A DNA stretch of 64,000 nt. It comes from UBA10205 sp035289625. Its GTDB lineage: Archaea; Iainarchaeota; Iainarchaeia; Iainarchaeales; Iainarchaeaceae. Below are positions 34,313-43,399 of this stretch, one piece after another. The notes beneath the pieces were generated by a model. That model was not told where the DNA came from. It did not search any database and worked only from the letters and a program-made list of their open reading frames with translations. Position 1 is the stretch's first letter; every line of letters starts with the position of its first letter. The stretch spans positions 35,726 through 99,725 of the forward strand of contig DATDWP010000008.1 of the NCBI GenBank assembly GCA_035289625.1, read 5' to 3'. The position numbers and the translations under genes are program-made.

Positions 34313-35838
34313 AAATCAAAACCGCACTGATTTCTGTTTCCGATAAAACAGGCATTGTTGATTTTGCCAAAGAGCTCTCAAAAAATGGCGTAAAAATCAT
34401 CTCTTCAGGGGGCACCTTCGCAGCCCTTGAAAAGGCAGGGATTCCCTGCACAAAAGTTGAAGATGTTACAGGTTTTCCGGAAATGCTGGAAGGAAGGCTA
34501 AAGACCCTTCACCCAAAACTACACGGAGGAATTTTAGCAAAAAGAAATAAAGATCACCTAGGGCAACTAAAAGCACAAGGAATTGAACAAATAGATCTTG
34601 TTGTTGTGAACCTCTATCCTTTCAAAGACACGGTTCTAAAAGGGTCAAAAATAGACGAGGCAATTGAAAATATTGATATTGGCGGCCCAGCACTAATACG
34701 CGCCGCTGCAAAAAATTTTGAGAGCGTGGGAGTAATTGTTGACCCAACACAGTACCCAAAAGTTCTTGAGGATTTGAAAGCAAATAAATTTGAGCTATCA
34801 GAAAAAATGAAAAAAGAACTATGCATTGAAGCGTTTGAACACACTGCATTTTATGATTCGCTTGTTTGCGCGCATCTGCGCAGAGAATTTAATGGAGATC
34901 AATTCCCCTCAAAACTAACGCTGGGGTTTGAGAAATTGCAATCATTAAGATATGGGGAAAATCCACATCAACTAGCAGTGCTATACAAAAATCCCCTGCT
35001 AGCAAATGGATCTCTAATCCAAACTAGGCAACTGAACGGCAAAGAGCTCTCATTCAATAATTATTTGGATGCAAATGCAGCAATACAAATAGTGCGTGAA
35101 TTTGATGAACCCTGCGCTGCAATAATAAAACACGCAAACCCTTGTGGAGTTGCAATCGCAAAAGATATTTCAGAAGCTTTCAAAAAAGCTTTTGAGTGCG
35201 ATAGCACTAGCGCATTTGGCGGAATTATTGCACTGAATAAAAAATGTGACCTGAAAACTGCTAAGCAAATAACTTCTTTTTTCAATGAAGTGGTAATTGC
35301 CCCAGCATATGAAAAGGACGCGCTAACAGAACTTTGCACAAAAAAGAATTTGCGCGTGCTAGAACTCAAAGTGGAAAAAACGAAAGATCAAATGGACTAT
35401 AAATATATTGAGGGCGGGCTACTAGCCCAACTGGCAGATTCAACTAATGAGAGCGAGTGGAAAAATGCAAGCGGAATAAAAGCGCAAAAAGATTCCTTTT
35501 CCGATTTAAAATTTGCAAATAAAGTGGCAGCGCATGTAAAGAGCAATGCTATAGTTATTGCAAAGAACGGAGCAACAATAGGAATCGGAGGCGGGCTTAC
35601 TTCTCGCATTGATGCTACAGAACTTGCAATAAAAAAAGCTGCAAAGAACGCAAAAGGCGCCTCCCTTGCATCTGACGGGTTTTTCCCATTCAAAGACAGT
35701 ATACAAACCGCTGCTAGTGCTGGAATTATTGCAATAGTTGAACCCGGCGGAAGCTTAAAAGATGAGGAAGTAGTTGCATTTGCAAAAGAAAAATCCATTG
35801 CCCTCTATTTTAGCGGCATTAGGCACTTTAAGCACTAA
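34309..35838 (+). CDS. purH: Bifunctional AICAR formyltransferase / IMP cyclohydrolase
   Basis: 509 residues; the last two steps to IMP. The N-terminal cyclohydrolase has ALISVSDKTGIVDFA, GTFAALEKAGI and EGRLKTLHPKLHGGIL. The C-terminal transformylase has LRYGENPHQLAV and the catalytic IIKHANPCG. Bacterial type; many archaea use PurP and PurO instead. The usual G-x-G-Q-x-S-R loop reads GGGLTSR, so the conserved Gln is Leu. GTG start, coupled to purN. Its stop shares CTAA at 35835-35838 with the convergent gene. Confidence 0.94.
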   Translation: MKIKTALISVSDKTGIVDFAKELSKNGVKIISSGGTFAALEKAGIPCTKVEDVTGFPEMLEGRLKTLHPKLHGGILAKRNKDHLGQLKAQGIEQIDLVVVNLYPFKDTVLKGSKIDEAIENIDIGGPALIRAAAKNFESVGVIVDPTQYPKVLEDLKANKFELSEKMKKELCIEAFEHTAFYDSLVCAHLRREFNGDQFPSKLTLGFEKLQSLRYGENPHQLAVLYKNPLLANGSLIQTRQLNGKELSFNNYLDANAAIQIVREFDEPCAAIIKHANPCGVAIAKDISEAFKKAFECDSTSAFGGIIALNKKCDLKTAKQITSFFNEVVIAPAYEKDALTELCTKKNLRVLELKVEKTKDQMDYKYIEGGLLAQLADSTNESEWKNASGIKAQKDSFSDLKFANKVAAHVKSNAIVIAKNGATIGIGGGLTSRIDATELAIKKAAKNAKGASLASDGFFPFKDSIQTAASAGIIAIVEPGGSLKDEEVVAFAKEKSIALYFSGIRHFKH

Positions 35839-36398
35839 ATTTCAAGTGGCCTATAAATTCTTTTTTCCGAAACCACCAAATCCATTTTCACATCATGCGG
35901 TTCATTTGGGACTTTTTTTACAACCTGGAAATCAAATGCAAGCCCTATTTTTTGCCCAGCAGCTTTTGTTTCATTAAAAAATTTGTCATAATACCCCTTT
36001 CCTGAGCCCACCCTATACCCGGAAGGGTCAAACCCAAGAGCCGGGACAATAAAAACATCAATTGAATTTGGATCAACCGCAACTTTTTGTGAAGGCTCTA
36101 GTATCCCGTTTTTTGATTTTACAAGGCCTTGCAGAGAATTTATTTTTGAAAATTTTATATTATCCAAATCCATAAACGGCAAAAGGATGGTTTTTCCTTG
36201 CAAAAGAAGGGATTGAATTATCTGGTCTGTTGCAACTTCGGTTTTGAATTGATGATATAGCGCAACTATTTTTGCACTTTTTATTTGCTTTAGAGCAAGC
36301 AATTTTTTTGCAATCTGCGAGCTCTTATAAGAGGCCTCATCATCCTGCATGCTATTTCGCTTCTCAAGAAGTTGTTTTCGCAAAAAGGATTTATCCAT
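35835..36398 (-). CDS. 5-formyltetrahydrofolate cyclo-ligase
   Basis: 187 residues; returns 5-formyl-THF to 5,10-methenyl-THF with ATP. MDKSFLRKQLLEKRNSM opens it. PALGFDPSGYRVGSGKGYYDKF near residues 120-141 is the family signature with the phosphate-binding loop, and PNEPHDVKMDLVVSEKR ends it. Seven bases after purD on the same strand, so it joins the folate branch of the purine set. Confidence 0.93.
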   Translation of the reverse strand: MDKSFLRKQLLEKRNSMQDDEASYKSSQIAKKLLALKQIKSAKIVALYHQFKTEVATDQIIQSLLLQGKTILLPFMDLDNIKFSKINSLQGLVKSKNGILEPSQKVAVDPNSIDVFIVPALGFDPSGYRVGSGKGYYDKFFNETKAAGQKIGLAFDFQVVKKVPNEPHDVKMDLVVSEKRIYRPLEI

Positions 36399-36405
36399 TT
36401 TCCAA

Positions 36406-37674
36406 CTACCCCTTCAAAGCCTTTTTTCCAATATCATTTCTATATTGCATCCCGGCAAATTTAATTTTTGCAACTCCAGCATATGAATTTTCAATTGCGG
36501 ATCTGATGTCAACCCCAACTCCAATAACGCCAAGCACCCTTCCGCCATTTGTTGTTATATTTCCATTTTCTTTTTTTGTCCCTGCATGGAACACGGAGAC
36601 ATTTTTTGATTTAGAAGCCTCATCTAGCCCTGAAATGATTTGGCCTTTTTCATATTTTTCAGGATACCCTTTTGAAGCGATTACAACGCAGCACGCAGCC
36701 CCTTTTTTCCACTTAAGATCAATTTCATCAAGCGTTCCATCAATGCACGCATCAATTACTTCAATTAGATCATTTTCAAGAAGCGGCAGTATTACTTGTG
36801 TTTCAGGGTCGCCAAACCGTGCATTGAATTCAATGACATAAATTTTATCCCCCCTAACCATTAGCCCTGCGTACAAAATCCCCTTGAAAGGAATTTTTCG
36901 TTTTTGCATTTCTTTTAGAACCGGAACAAAAACACTTTTATGGATTTTTCCCTCAAGGCCCTTTGTAATCGGCGCCGGGGCATATGCGCCCATTCCGCCC
37001 GTATTCGCGCCCCTATCGCCATCAAAAATTGCCTTGTGGTCCTGGGCAGATACCATGAGCTTTGCGCTTTTTCCATCACAAAAGGCAAGAACACTGGCTT
37101 CCTGGCCTTCCAAGAGCTCTTCAATTACAATGCGCTTTGCAGCATCGGAAAAAATCGAATCCTGCATCAACCTGTTCACCGCGCCCATTATTTCGCTGCG
37201 GTTATGGCAAATTATAACTCCCTTTCCTGCTGCAAGCCCATCTGCTTTTACTGCAGCGCCATTTGGGAAATTTTCAACAATCATTTGCGCTTCATCTATA
37301 TTTGAAATCACTTCAAATCTTGCTGTTGGAACTTTTGCTGCAACCATTATTTGCTTTGCAAATGATTTGCTCGCTTCAAGCATTGCAGCATTCGAACTTG
37401 GCCCAAAAATTCTAAGGCCGCGAGATTCAAATTCATCAACAACCCCTACAGCTAAAGATCCTTCCGGCCCAACAACAGTAAGATCAATTTTTTCCCTCGT
37501 TGCAAAATCAGCTAGGCCCTGCACATCCTCTGCCTCGATATTTACATTCTGAGCAATTTGGGACGTCCCGCCGTTTCCCGGGGCGCAAAAAATATTTTGT
37601 ACTTTTTTACTCTGTGCTATTTTCCAGCAAATAGCATGCTCCCTCCCTCCAGAACCTATTACAAGAACCTTCAT
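36406..37674 (-). CDS. purD: Phosphoribosylamine-glycine ligase (GARS)
   Basis: 422 residues, ATP-grasp enzyme of step 2. MKVLVIGSGGREHAICWKI is the canonical N-terminus, so the ATG at 37674 is used rather than the earlier frame start. GPEGSLAVGVVDEF, the ATP-grasp AAVKADGLAAGKGVIIC, FDGDRGANTGGMGAY, and EFNARFGDPETQVI are present. The promoter is the A/T run near 37690-37702. Confidence 0.95.
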   Translation of the reverse strand: MKVLVIGSGGREHAICWKIAQSKKVQNIFCAPGNGGTSQIAQNVNIEAEDVQGLADFATREKIDLTVVGPEGSLAVGVVDEFESRGLRIFGPSSNAAMLEASKSFAKQIMVAAKVPTARFEVISNIDEAQMIVENFPNGAAVKADGLAAGKGVIICHNRSEIMGAVNRLMQDSIFSDAAKRIVIEELLEGQEASVLAFCDGKSAKLMVSAQDHKAIFDGDRGANTGGMGAYAPAPITKGLEGKIHKSVFVPVLKEMQKRKIPFKGILYAGLMVRGDKIYVIEFNARFGDPETQVILPLLENDLIEVIDACIDGTLDEIDLKWKKGAACCVVIASKGYPEKYEKGQIISGLDEASKSKNVSVFHAGTKKENGNITTNGGRVLGVIGVGVDIRSAIENSYAGVAKIKFAGMQYRNDIGKKALKG

Positions 37675-37719
37675 TGCAACCACTAGAAAATAAATAAAAT
37701 ACTAATAAAATGCTATTTG

Positions 37720-38070
37720 TTAGCTTTCAAACTTAAACTCTTTTGCAATATCATTTCCCGCCTGGTATGAAAATGCCACAATATTTCCCCAAATAAGTAT
37801 TACCCAGAACGGAATATTTGCAATGTTTGTATAAGCGTACTGCCATGCCCCTGAATTTATTGCAATTGTTTCCCCAAAAGTTCCAATAACTGCGCCGAGC
37901 GCAAAGAGAATTATAGTTGTTTTTGACTTCCAAAAATAGAGGGCTACAATTGAAATTAGTGCAAGAAGAACTGCTAGTAGAAGCGGATTAGAATAGAGAA
38001 GAATTATTAGGCAGAGATTTACAATTGCAAAAGCTGCATTAAAGAGCATGCGAATTGAAAAAAGACTCAT
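37720..38070 (-). CDS. Small integral membrane protein of unknown function
   Basis: 116 residues with four likely membrane segments. IGTFGETIAINSGAWQYAYTN and the later WVILIWGNIVAF recall DUF2878-like or carotenoid-type small membrane proteins, but I do not assign a family. It follows purF by 18 bases on the same strand and may be co-transcribed. No clear functional link with purines. Confidence 0.6.
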   Translation of the reverse strand: MSLFSIRMLFNAAFAIVNLCLIILLYSNPLLLAVLLALISIVALYFWKSKTTIILFALGAVIGTFGETIAINSGAWQYAYTNIANIPFWVILIWGNIVAFSYQAGNDIAKEFKFES

Positions 38071-38088
38071 TCCAATTCCACCCGGTTT

Positions 38089-39651
38089 TCATTCATAAGT
38101 TCTAGAACTCTCAAGGCCGCGCTCAAACCTATCAAGCGCTTTGACGCGAAGCTTATTGCCCCACTCAGTGGGGTATTCACCTGTAAGGCAGGCCATGCAC
38201 AAACTCTTTTTATCAATCCCTATTGATTTTACAAGCCCTTCAAGGGTCATGTACTGCAAAGAATCAACACCAATATCACTTGCAATCTTATCCACGGTTT
38301 CCTGTTCCAAATTAATAAAGCCCGTGCGTTCTATTTGGTCTTTAGTTGAGTGGCGATTTGCAATAAGCTCTCCAACAGTTGACATATCAATACCATAAAA
38401 ACATGGGCTTCTAACAGGAGGGCATGAGATGCGCATATGGATCTCCTTTACTTTTCCTTTCTCTTTCATATAATCAATAAGCGCCTTTGAAGTTGTCCCG
38501 CGAACAATTGAATCATCAACAAGAATCACTTTTTTGCCGCGAAGAACGCTAGGGTTAACATTGAACTTTTCCTTTATTTTCCTATTGCGGTCCTTGCTCT
38601 CAATAAATGTCCTTCCAACATACCTATTTCGAATAAGCCCTTCCATTGCAGGAACTCCCATTTCATGCGCGTACGCATCCGCTGCAGGTTTAGCAGTATC
38701 TGGAACTGGACAAACAACCCAATCACTTCCATTCACTTCAAGTTTTTCCTGGCGAGCTAGTTCGGTTCCTAAATTCCAGCGCACCTGGTAGACTGATTTG
38801 CCCTCAATAACAGATGCTGCATTTGAAAAATACACCCACTCGAACATGCAGTGCGCGCTTTTTTTGCTTGTCGCATACTTTTTGATTTCAACCGAATCAT
38901 CCTTTACTAAAATCATCTCACCCGGTTTAACTGATTCAATTTCATTATTTACAAAATTTGCAAGCGCAACACTTTCTGAAGCAACTCCTACAAATTCATC
39001 TGAAACGCTATAGCAGAGCGGGCGATTTCCAATCGGGTCGCGAATTGCTGCAAGCGTGCCTTCGGCATCAATGTAGACAATATTATACGCCCCATCAAAT
39101 ACCTTTGAAATATTGTGGAATGCACTATCAAGCGGGGTCTTCTTTCCCCCTACCTGCTCTTTTTCCAAAAAGTGCAAAATCAGTTCAGTATCAAGGTTGC
39201 GGACAAGATGGTACTGCTTTTCTTCAAGCTGTTTTTTTAATTCCGAAAAATTAGCAATATTCCCGTTGAATGCAAAAGAAAACCACTTCCACTTCCTTCC
39301 ATGGTGGCGCTCAAACGGCTGGGCTGAACCTTGGTCATCTGAACCAAAGGTACTGTAGCGAACATGCCCAATTCCGCGGGTGCCTGCATACTTTCTCATT
39401 ATGTTCTGGGCCTTTGGCTTTATTTTAGTCGAAAAGGCCTCGCTTACTGTTCCCACGCGCTTAAATGTGTCAATTAGCTGCTGTCGAGATGGGTTAAATG
39501 TAGTAATCCCCGCGCTTAATTGACCGCGGTTTTGCATCTGCAAGAGCATATTATAGAGATAAAAAGCAGAACCCCCAAGAGGGTATTTTTCAGGCTTTTG
39601 GGGAAGATATACTGCGGCAACGCCACATTCATCTTTCACCTCACCAGGCAT
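38089..39651 (-). CDS. purF: Amidophosphoribosyltransferase
   Basis: 520 residues; first committed step, PRPP + glutamine to phosphoribosylamine. Residues 1-8 would be a propeptide, with Cys9 in DECGVAAVYLP as the N-terminal nucleophile after processing. GIGHVRYSTFG, the PRPP-binding VILVDDSIVRGTTSKAL, and cysteines of a Bacillus-type [4Fe-4S] enzyme (SPCFYGID and SLCMACLTG) are visible. It shares a divergent promoter with the purS-L-Q operon. Confidence 0.95.
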   Translation of the reverse strand: MPGEVKDECGVAAVYLPQKPEKYPLGGSAFYLYNMLLQMQNRGQLSAGITTFNPSRQQLIDTFKRVGTVSEAFSTKIKPKAQNIMRKYAGTRGIGHVRYSTFGSDDQGSAQPFERHHGRKWKWFSFAFNGNIANFSELKKQLEEKQYHLVRNLDTELILHFLEKEQVGGKKTPLDSAFHNISKVFDGAYNIVYIDAEGTLAAIRDPIGNRPLCYSVSDEFVGVASESVALANFVNNEIESVKPGEMILVKDDSVEIKKYATSKKSAHCMFEWVYFSNAASVIEGKSVYQVRWNLGTELARQEKLEVNGSDWVVCPVPDTAKPAADAYAHEMGVPAMEGLIRNRYVGRTFIESKDRNRKIKEKFNVNPSVLRGKKVILVDDSIVRGTTSKALIDYMKEKGKVKEIHMRISCPPVRSPCFYGIDMSTVGELIANRHSTKDQIERTGFINLEQETVDKIASDIGVDSLQYMTLEGLVKSIGIDKKSLCMACLTGEYPTEWGNKLRVKALDRFERGLESSRTYE

Positions 39652-39671
39652 AAACCAATAGGGCTCAAGAG

Positions 39672-39683
39672 AGAATATAAACG
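39672..39683. promoter_or_regulatory. Shared bidirectional TATA box, purF / purS-purL-purQ
   Basis: GAATATAAACG is centred 27 bases before the purF ATG (39651, minus) and 34 bases before the ATG of the PurS-like gene (39712, plus). One element would then set both the first pathway step and the FGAM synthase operon. Confidence 0.5.
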
Positions 39684-39711
39684 TTTCTTCACTGATCTTA
39701 TTGTGTGCCCC

Positions 39712-40176
39712 ATGCGAAAAATTGAGGTCGCATTCTCCGATTCAAAACTTGATTCTGTAGGCATTTTTGCAAAAACCGATATCAAAGACGACCTTTTGAT
39801 TTCTGGCATTGAAAATGTCAGCTTTTCTGAACTCTACTACCTAGATTTTGAACTGGATGAAAAAACAATCGAACAAATAGCCTCAAACGTGTTCACTGAC
39901 CCGCTTGTGCAAAAATACTCAACCGGCAATAACCTAATTCCTGATTTTGATTTCTATATCGAAGTTGAGCTGCACAGAGACGTTACTGACAATTTAGGAA
40001 TTATTGCCCATGAAGGAATAGAGGACTATCTCGGGGAAAAAATCAATGGGGAAATCCGCAGTGCAAAAAGATTTTATTTCAAGGCAAAAATTTCACCGCA
40101 AGATATTGAGAGGATCGCAAAAGAATACCTTGCAAATGAAATAATAGAAACTTACAAGGTGGTAAAAAGTGGATGA
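39712..40176 (+). CDS. Tandem-PurS protein (N-terminal domain of large-type FGAM synthase as a separate subunit)
   Basis: 154 residues made of two PurS-like units of about 75 residues each. The first runs IEVAFSDSKLDSVG...ASNVFTDPLVQKYS. The second runs IEVELHRDVTDNLG...IAHEGIEDYLGEK...IAKEYLANEIIETY. Single-unit PurS proteins are about 80 residues. Two fused units are the rule in the N-terminal domain of large PurL, so this looks like that domain freed as a gene. It overlaps purL by eight bases. The frame extends upstream to 39520, but that part is antisense to purF. Confidence 0.82.
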   Translation: MRKIEVAFSDSKLDSVGIFAKTDIKDDLLISGIENVSFSELYYLDFELDEKTIEQIASNVFTDPLVQKYSTGNNLIPDFDFYIEVELHRDVTDNLGIIAHEGIEDYLGEKINGEIRSAKRFYFKAKISPQDIERIAKEYLANEIIETYKVVKSG

Positions 40177-42547
40177 AATAAAAATCTCAAACCTCCAAGA
40201 CCAAGAACTGCTCTTGCTCAGCAAAAAAATGCTGCTCTCACTTGACTTAAATGAAATGAAAACAATTAAAACCTACTATAAAAAACTTGCAAGAGAGCCT
40301 ACCCGAATAGAAATCGAAACACTTGCCCAAACATGGAGCGAGCACTGCAAGCACAAAACATTCAACGCGCAAATAAATTACGCCGAGAATGGGGAGAACA
40401 AAAAAATCAACAGCCTCTTTAAAACCTACATAAAAGCCGCTACAGAAAAATCAAAAAAGACATGGCTTGTCTCGGTATTTTCAGATAATGCCGGCATTAT
40501 AAAATTCAATTCAAAATATAACATTGCAATGAAAGCAGAAACCCACAACCACCCATCCGCACTTGACCCATATGGCGGAGCAAATACAGGGGTTGGAGGA
40601 GTGATACGCGATATTTTAGGCGCAGGGCTTGGCGCAAAACCATTTGCAAATACAGATGTGTTCTGCTTTGCCCCACACGATATGCAAAAAGAGAAAGTCC
40701 CAAGAGGAGTTTTGCACCCTAAAAGGATTTTCAAAGGAGTTAGAAGCGGAGTTGCCGACTATGGCAATAGAATTGGAATACCTACTGTAAATGGCGCAAT
40801 AATATTTGATGAAGGCTATGTTGCAAACCCGTTGGTGTACTGCGGAACAGTTGGCCTAATACCCAAAGGAATGGAAAAAAAGAAGGCAAAACCGGGCGAC
40901 AAAATAGTAGTTCTAGGAGCTCGCACCGGAAGGGATGGAATACATGGAGCAACATTTTCCTCAATTGATCTTAACGAATCGGCATCGTCTAGCGCAGTAC
41001 AAATAGGAAACCCAATTGAAGAGAGGAAAATGATGGATGCTCTAATCAAAGCGCGCGACCAAAAACTCTACAGCGCAATAACTGATTGCGGGGCAGGGGG
41101 GTTTTCTTCAGCAATCGGGGAAATGGGCTGCCAAATTGGAGCGCGCGTGGACCTTGAAAAAGCGCCGCTCAAATATAAGGGTCTTAGCGCGTGGGAAATA
41201 TGGGTCTCTGAATCACAAGAGAGAATGGTACTTAGCGTTCCTGAAAAAAATTTGCAAAAACTTTCAGAAATTTGTGAAATTGAAGGCACGCAAATGGCAG
41301 TAATAGGGGAATTTACAAATACAAAAAAACTTGAACTATTCTACAATAATGAACTTTTAGGCGAAATTAAAATGGAATTTTTGCACCAAGGCCTTCCACA
41401 AAAACAAATGAACGCAAAATGGAACACGAAAGCGCAAAAAGAAATAAGGAATTTACCGCCCACAAATTACGGGCAAATTTTAAAGCAACTTCTTGCAATG
41501 CCAAATATTGCAAGCAAAGAGAGCACAGTTAGAAAATATGACCACGAAGTTGGTGGCGGAACTGTTGGAAAGCCGTTTGTCGGGGAGCAAAATGATTGCC
41601 CGGCAGATGCAGCAATTGTTCGCCCGCTTCTTGATGATTGGGCCGGAGCAGTTATTTCAAACGGGATAAACCCACTCTATTCAAAACTAGACCCTTACCA
41701 TATGGCAACACTTTCAATTGATGAGGCAATAAGAAATGCCCTTTGTGTGGGAGCGCACTTTGAAAGCATTGTCCTTCTTGATAATTTTTGCTGGGCAAAC
41801 CCTGAGCGCGAAGAAACCCTCGGAGAACTTGTCCGCGCGTGCATGGGCTGCTATGACGCCTCAGTTGCATTCAAAACCCCATTCATTTCAGGAAAAGATA
41901 GCCTCTACAACGAATATAATTCAGAAAATAGCAAAATTGCAATCCCGGGAACTCTTCTGATTTCTGCACTCGGAATAATTACTGATAGCAAAAAGAAGGT
42001 TTCAATGCCATTCAAACATGCAGCAAATCCGATTTATATTTTGGGCAACACATACTGCGAACTTGGCGCTAGCCACTTTGGAAAACTAATCGGTTCAACT
42101 GCCGGTTCAATCCCAAAAGTCAGGTTCAAAGATGCAGTAAAGACATTTTCAAAACTCTCAGCGCTTCTAAAAAAACAAAACCCGAATTCTAAAATAATAA
42201 AAGCGTGCCATGATTGTAGCGAAGGTGGAATTGCAGTTGCAATTTCTGAAATGGCATTTTCAAATACCCTTGGGGCCCAGATAGATTTGAGAAAAATGAG
42301 GGTCGGGGAGAGAACTTCTAGGGAGGATTTCATTTTATTTTCAGAATCCCCTTCAAGATTTATTGTCGAAGTTGACATTTCGCAAAAAAAGAAATTTGAA
42401 GATGCAATGAAAGGAGTTGTATTTTCCCAAATAGGAACAGTTACAAAAAATGGCAAACTACAAATAACTGGCCTAGCAGGAACTAAAATAATTGATGAAC
42501 AAATTTCCACGCTAAAAGCCGCGTGGAAAAAAACACTGGGATGGTAA
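40169..42547 (+). CDS. purL: FGAM synthase, synthetase subunit
   Basis: 792 residues, GTG start. LAQTWSEHCKHKTF, AMKAETHNHPSALDPYGGANTGVGG, DILGAGLGAKP, TDCGAGGFSSAIGEMG, and the second half with HEVGGGTVGKPFVGEQND and GAHFESIVLLDNFCW are present. It is longer than typical small PurL (600-740) and similar to the core of large PurL. It turns FGAR to FGAM with ammonia from PurQ. Coupled by overlap to the PurS-like gene and to purQ. Confidence 0.95.
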   Translation: MDEIKISNLQDQELLLLSKKMLLSLDLNEMKTIKTYYKKLAREPTRIEIETLAQTWSEHCKHKTFNAQINYAENGENKKINSLFKTYIKAATEKSKKTWLVSVFSDNAGIIKFNSKYNIAMKAETHNHPSALDPYGGANTGVGGVIRDILGAGLGAKPFANTDVFCFAPHDMQKEKVPRGVLHPKRIFKGVRSGVADYGNRIGIPTVNGAIIFDEGYVANPLVYCGTVGLIPKGMEKKKAKPGDKIVVLGARTGRDGIHGATFSSIDLNESASSSAVQIGNPIEERKMMDALIKARDQKLYSAITDCGAGGFSSAIGEMGCQIGARVDLEKAPLKYKGLSAWEIWVSESQERMVLSVPEKNLQKLSEICEIEGTQMAVIGEFTNTKKLELFYNNELLGEIKMEFLHQGLPQKQMNAKWNTKAQKEIRNLPPTNYGQILKQLLAMPNIASKESTVRKYDHEVGGGTVGKPFVGEQNDCPADAAIVRPLLDDWAGAVISNGINPLYSKLDPYHMATLSIDEAIRNALCVGAHFESIVLLDNFCWANPEREETLGELVRACMGCYDASVAFKTPFISGKDSLYNEYNSENSKIAIPGTLLISALGIITDSKKKVSMPFKHAANPIYILGNTYCELGASHFGKLIGSTAGSIPKVRFKDAVKTFSKLSALLKKQNPNSKIIKACHDCSEGGIAVAISEMAFSNTLGAQIDLRKMRVGERTSREDFILFSESPSRFIVEVDISQKKKFEDAMKGVVFSQIGTVTKNGKLQITGLAGTKIIDEQISTLKAAWKKTLGW

Positions 42548-42549
42548 AA

Positions 42550-43296
42550 ATGGCAATCAAGGCAATTTCACTTCGCGCAGCAGGAACAAACTGCAACTAT
42601 GAAACAGAATTTGCCCTCAAAAGCTCGGGGTTTGCAGTGGAAAGTGTTCATATAAATGAACTAATAAGGGGAGATAAAAAACTCTCAGAATATAGGCTTC
42701 TTGCGCTCCCAGGAGGATTTAGCGCAGGGGATTATTTGGGCTCTGGAAAAGTGTATGCAAATAAATTGCTCTTCAAATTGAAAGACCAGGTGCCCGAATT
42801 TATAAAATCGGGAAACCTCGCAATCGGGCTTTGCAATGGCTTCCAAGTGATGGTAAAGGCCGGAATTTTACCCGGATTTTTGGGAAATTATAAAGAGCAG
42901 CTAACAACGCTAACCCTCAACGAACCATTGGGTTTTCAGTGCCGCTGGGTTAGAATTAAAGCGCAAAAGAGCAATTGCATATTCACAAAAGGAATTGATG
43001 AAATGGATGTTCCAATAGCACACGGAGAAGGAAGGTTTATTGTAAAAGACCAAAGTGTTCTGCAGCGCCTCTATGAAAACAGCCAAGTGGTGTTCAAATA
43101 CGTACAAAACCCAACAGGTACAACTGATTCAATTGCAGGGATTTGCGATTCTAGCGGAAGAGTGCTTGGAATGATGCCCCACCCTGAGCGCAACCTTTTT
43201 GCAATCAATTCCCCGCAAAGCGATAGCCTCAAACCCGGGGCAAAAGGAGAGGGAATTAAAATATTTGAGAATGCGTTTTCTTATCTGAAAAAATAA
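42550..43296 (+). CDS. purQ: FGAM synthase, glutaminase subunit
   Basis: 248 residues from the ATG at 42550; an ATG at 42541 overlapping the purL stop would add three residues. A class I glutamine amidotransferase: RAAGTNCNYETEFAL, LPGGFSAGDYLGSG, the nucleophile in IGLCNGFQVMVKAGILPG, and the catalytic His-Glu in MMPHPERNLF. It delivers ammonia to PurL. Last gene of the operon, followed by a T-rich tract. Confidence 0.95.
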   Translation: MAIKAISLRAAGTNCNYETEFALKSSGFAVESVHINELIRGDKKLSEYRLLALPGGFSAGDYLGSGKVYANKLLFKLKDQVPEFIKSGNLAIGLCNGFQVMVKAGILPGFLGNYKEQLTTLTLNEPLGFQCRWVRIKAQKSNCIFTKGIDEMDVPIAHGEGRFIVKDQSVLQRLYENSQVVFKYVQNPTGTTDSIAGICDSSGRVLGMMPHPERNLFAINSPQSDSLKPGAKGEGIKIFENAFSYLKK

Positions 43297-43347
43297 GGCA
43301 AGAGCAAATCCCCCTAGAAAAGAGGCCTTTGCCCGAAAGTGGGTCAA

Positions 43348-43366
43348 ATTTTGTTTTGTTTTTGTA
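43348..43366 (+). terminator. T-rich tract after purQ
   Basis: A run with T in most positions starts 52 bases after the purQ stop. Archaeal RNA polymerase often terminates at such oligo-T tracts. No strong hairpin precedes it. Confidence 0.35.
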
Positions 43367-43399
43367 TTCGACTGCGCTTAGCACTATTTACCATTCTTT

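Noticed and set aside
36884..37552. 222-residue open frame antisense to purD
   Set aside because: Shadow of purD, whose ATP-grasp motifs are complete.
39520..39711. Upstream extension of the PurS-like frame
   Set aside because: Antisense to the purF N-terminus; PurS homology starts at 39712.
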